Assembly (NCBI RefSeq): GCF_000003605.2 | Contig: NW_003158224.1 | Span: 231,468 to 295,467 of the forward strand | DNA length: 64,000 nucleotides | Direction of reading: 5' to 3' | DNA from: Saccoglossus kowalevskii | Taxonomy: Eukaryota; Hemichordata; Enteropneusta; Harrimaniidae | Shown here: one piece after another, positions 61,050 through 64,000 of the stretch | How the letters are laid out: every line of letters starts with the position of its first letter | How positions within the stretch are numbered: the first letter of the stretch is position 1 | The notes under the pieces: model-generated | Told to the model about the DNA's origin: nothing | What the model saw: only the letters and a program-made list of their open reading frames with translations | Databases searched by the model: none | Made by a program: the position numbers and the translations under genes

Positions 61050-61275
61050 CGGTGGCACGAAATTTTGCATAGCCTGGGTGGCGAGATCTGCTTACCAACC
61101 TCAGATCTACTCACCGACCTTACTAGGCGGTCCGGGGAATGCTCTTCTTAACAATCTTGAAATCTACACCCTCTGAAACGCTATTTGCTGCATTTTGAGG
61201 GGCAGATTTTGCTGACACAAAGGCTTTCAGCTTGATTTTTTGGAGGGGTGACGCCCCCAACATTTTTTTCGAGGA
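61050..61275. repeat. Dispersed repeat R1, copy 2
   Basis: Colinear with 23455-23710, same strand. It starts just after the (TTTG)n tract and ends at the foldback 61281-61369. Confidence 0.65.
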
Positions 61276-61280
61276 GCAAC

Positions 61281-61369
61281 ATTATGTGAGTGTACTAGTA
61301 TTTAATGGCCGAGTTGCCACGAAACAAACCACGGCAACCCGGATTTCGCCTTTCGTACACTCACGTAAT
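61281..61369. repeat. Short foldback sequence
   Basis: ATTATGTGAGTGTAC (61281-61295) pairs with GTACACTCACGTAAT (61355-61369) with one mismatch; inside, TTGCC and GGCAA pair again. It directly abuts the TA-flanked MITE at 61371. Confidence 0.65.
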
Positions 61370-61370
61370 A

Positions 61371-61577
61371 CTGTAAAAGGATTATTTATTCAATGGGTTT
61401 TAGTTTTTCTTATTTTGCTGACTGGAATATGCGCTAAATTAAAACCCAGTGAATATGTAAAAATTAGCATAGAACACATTATCTCAATGATAAAACCGTG
61501 AATTTAAAACCAACCGAATATGCCTGAAATGGTAAATCAGCGAAATTTAAACCCAGTGAAAATTAGACATTTTACAG
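61371..61577. mobile_element. TA-flanked MITE related to copies A-D (207 bp)
   Basis: TA at 61369-61370 and 61578-61579; ends CTGTAAAAGG and ATTTTACAG. The interior repeats AAACCCAGTGAAAAT-like pieces, matching the plan but not the exact sequence of the other copies, so probably a sister family. Confidence 0.6.
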
Positions 61578-61817
61578 TAATTTATTTTATTGAAAAAAAC
61601 AACAACAACAAATTGTATGCAAGTCTAATCCCCTATTTTAGAGAAGAGACTGACAACAAAAGTTATGTCAACATCAATGTCACATCGGCTTCCAGTTATA
61701 TGCATGAGAATAACTGTACTGGAGAATATAACACAGGAAGTAAGATTATCATTTGGAGCCGCATGTCCCTCAGGCTGTTGTCTAAGGAATAAGATTGAAT
61801 GAATGTCGGAACATTAA

Positions 61818-61975
61818 AGCGGAAGGGTCGTTACCTGCGCACGCGTGGGACTTGAGTCCGAAACGATGATAACAACACACGCTAAAAACGCAAAGGCTCG
61901 TGGGTAGACGCTTGTTTGTAAATAATGACATGCTATGGCCATCTTACGCATGCGCATGTGACGACTCCCCCCGCT
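61818..61975. mobile_element. TTAA-flanked MITE, copy 4 (158 bp)
   Basis: TTAA at 61814-61817 and 61976-61979. Same orientation as copy 3, to which it is closest (both begin AGCGGAAGGGTCG). Confidence 0.85.
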
Positions 61976-62308
61976 TTAAGGGCCTGCTCCGTCGCGTCGT
62001 GTTCGATATGGGTCTCACGCGACGTATACAACGCGTGTTTGTACTGCACTTCATAAAATCGAACGCACAATCGTAGAGCTATAGTTTCACGAGAACGTGA
62101 AAAAAAGTTAAAGCAAAATAAAATATTGTAAAATACATAAAACCCGGTCATGATATGTCATATTTTCGTCCATGTCATCAGCCAACAATTTGAGATATGC
62201 ATAAATGGTCTCAGAAAATAGGCTGTGTATGAATCACAATATCATTATATTAAAGTCGATAGGGAGTATAATTTATTGCAAAAATCGTTAAATTCTGATG
62301 TCTCCTTT

Positions 62309-62383
62309 CGCCAGTTCGAGCTGTCGTTATCCAGCGTCCGTTGGAAAGAGAGTCCAACACTTTAACCGACCGATCACCGGCAT
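62309..62383 (-). pseudogene. Degenerate class II (Leu/Ser-type) tRNA-like sequence
   Basis: The minus strand reads a D-arm-like GGTGATCGGTCGGTTAAAG, then TTGGA-CTCTCTT-TCCAA as anticodon arm and a B-box relic AGCTCGAACTGGC. The stem TTGGA/TCCAA matches the nearby tRNA-Leu, but the anticodon has changed and the T stem is lost. Judged a relic. Confidence 0.5.
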
Positions 62384-62883
62384 TTCTATACACTATAAAA
62401 GAATCCAATCAACGCGGCGAGACGACTGTGGTGCGTTTGAGCCGAGAGATCGAAGAAAAAGGACGCGTTGACTCTAGATTATCGATTGGCTGGTTCCCGT
62501 CTCAAGTGTCATGGCGCACCAAGCCACTCGCAAGGGACGCCGTGAACCAGCGAAGATTATTATTAAGAGCTCAGGATCATATGCTATCATTATAAGCAAC
62601 TTACACTTTTGAGAAGTAAAAATTACGTCTATGAATGTATGCAATGTTCTTGTTGAAATAGACAAATGTGGTTGTGTGGGCGTTCGTCATTCAGAATCTT
62701 GCAAATTGTTGAACAATAATCGACGTCGACGACTTAAACGGCTATTTTCATCGATTTGCACCATAGAACCACTTCGTCGCTAGCGGGCGCTACTAATAGA
62801 ATTGGTATGGTGTATTTCATATTTAATAACCGAGTTATTTTACCACACAAAAACATATGTGACAACTTGTAGCACCGTAGTTT

Positions 62884-62976
62884 AGTGTGGGTTTTATTCG
62901 AACCCACGAAGACGTATATTTTAACGTATATTTGAATTTAAGTCTAAAGCCTTAAGCGCTCGGACATCGCCCTCAC
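62884..62976 (-). pseudogene. tRNA-Leu(UAA)-like pseudogene
   Basis: The minus strand carries a D-arm-like CCGAGCGCTTAAGGC, an anticodon loop CTTAAAT (anticodon TAA) and a B-box-like GGGTTCGAATAAAAC, in the same order as the intact gene 2.8 kb away. The acceptor ends no longer pair well (GTGAGGG against CCACACT), the anticodon stem is weakened, the variable region is longer and richer in A/T, and no T-run follows. It looks like a decayed copy of the tRNA-Leu gene. Confidence 0.7.
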
Positions 62977-64000
62977 AAGGAACTTTCAACCTAGCACTAG
63001 TTATTTTCGAGACTACTAGCATTTACATTGTTTAGAAACATATTAGCTGGAAACAGACGGTGGAATTGCATTCAATACGTGCTAAGAATCATTAAGCGGA
63101 AACCACCAATACAATATATATATATATATAGGCCATATAGCTACATATACATATACCGCAAGAACTATGCAGGTTAATTCACTGCACACTATTGATAACA
63201 TTTTTATCAAAAAAGTATATTCAATCGCGATCAGTGGGAACACTCTATCACAAGGCAAGGACGTATTACACACTAACAGATCCATGCAGCGAAATAATTT
63301 GTAATCCGTCATTTTATATGAATTTTACTATTGAATTGTACAACACTTATGTGACGTACGGCTCAGCAATTGAACTACTAGAGTTACCTACCAATTGTCA
63401 GACTCTCTTTGGAAGGCGAATGACCTTTTGGTTAGTGGGCGTTTTTTGAACAATTGAATATGGCGTCCCGCTAATTCATTTTTTGTCCCGGAATTGCACA
63501 TGTGCTGGTCTGGCTGCTGGTCATATGACCATTTCGCAATCAATTCGGAAAAACCTGTCAATAGGCAGTGTTTAATAACTCATGATTTCCTTTAGTTTTC
63601 CAATTTTGTGCCAAGATATTTTTCAGGTTCTCAAAATCGGAAAGCCCAATACCCCACCCCTTTATTGGAAGAGTTACGCGACACAATGTCAGATGTGATG
63701 CAGGCATAACAAACTGGTATTATCCTTTTCAGTTTATCTTAGCACCCACTGGGTACTGCGAATGACCTCTGCAGTCCATAGTAATAATGACATGAGCACC
63801 CGCTACACAATATTGGAGCTGTCAATAATAGGTGGACTGCTGCAATTGCATCCTGGTTTAGGTACGATCACCGTAAAAACAAATCAGAATAACTGTGATA
63901 TTGTGGCCAAACTTTCTGTCGACAAGAGACAGTATTTACAACGTTATCAGATTCAAGTTATGCACGCGTCTCATGTCTTCGTGCGTATTCAGAAACTTGT
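62977..64000. other. No gene recognised
   Basis: Contains a (TA)n tract. The 85-codon plus-strand frame 63192-63449 has no known motif. Confidence 0.55.
63112..63131. repeat. (TA)n tract
   Basis: About ten TA units. Shorter ones lie at 13860-13877 and 32781-32797. Confidence 0.85.

Overview
The window looks like nuclear DNA from a marine invertebrate. It is AT-rich and intron-rich, full of short non-coding repeats, and carries only one protein-coding gene I can recognise. Several repeats have the plan of bivalve 'pearl' elements, a branch of the Helentron-associated (HINE) non-autonomous elements: about 158-bp tandem core units, an ACGG-type microsatellite and a 3' hairpin ending in CTAA. 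I therefore favour a mollusc, perhaps a bivalve, or another lophotrochozoan. That placement is inference; I could not run a search.

The gene is an Sp1/Sp3/Sp4-class zinc-finger transcription factor on the minus strand. Five coding exons (52250-52188, 52068-51015, 30213-29931, 28740-28541, 28165-27741) join in frame with GT-AG introns into 2,025 nt, a 674-residue protein plus stop. It has the SP box, a Gln/Ser/Thr-rich activation region, the Btd (CxCPNC) box and three C2H2 fingers. Intron 2 is 20.8 kb and holds two pearl-like elements (one with a second element nested in it), three TA-flanked MITEs and a fossil tyrosine-recombinase fragment followed by an unusual series of DNA hairpins. The likely promoter lies at about 52.25-53.5 kb.

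Layout: 1-7 kb, repeats (two pearl-like copies, TA-flanked MITEs, one long inverted repeat). 7-11 kb, no recognised genes. 11-14.3 kb, minus-strand retroelement debris, mainly a LINE with a coiled coil, an esterase-like end and reverse-transcriptase pieces. 14.3-18.6 kb, microsatellite, tandem duplication and a 501-base gap. 18.6-22.7 kb, three copies of a 157-159-bp MITE flanked by TTAA. 23-27.7 kb, a dispersed repeat and a 23-bp minisatellite. 27.7-53.5 kb, the Sp gene. 53.5-60 kb, no recognised genes. 60-63 kb, one intact tRNA-Leu(UAA) and two decayed class II tRNA-like loci on the same strand, with a fourth TTAA MITE and other foldback repeats. 63-64 kb, nothing recognised.

Apart from the Sp gene and the tRNA there is no functional gene set here. 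The rest is mostly a record of transposition into an intron and its flanks.
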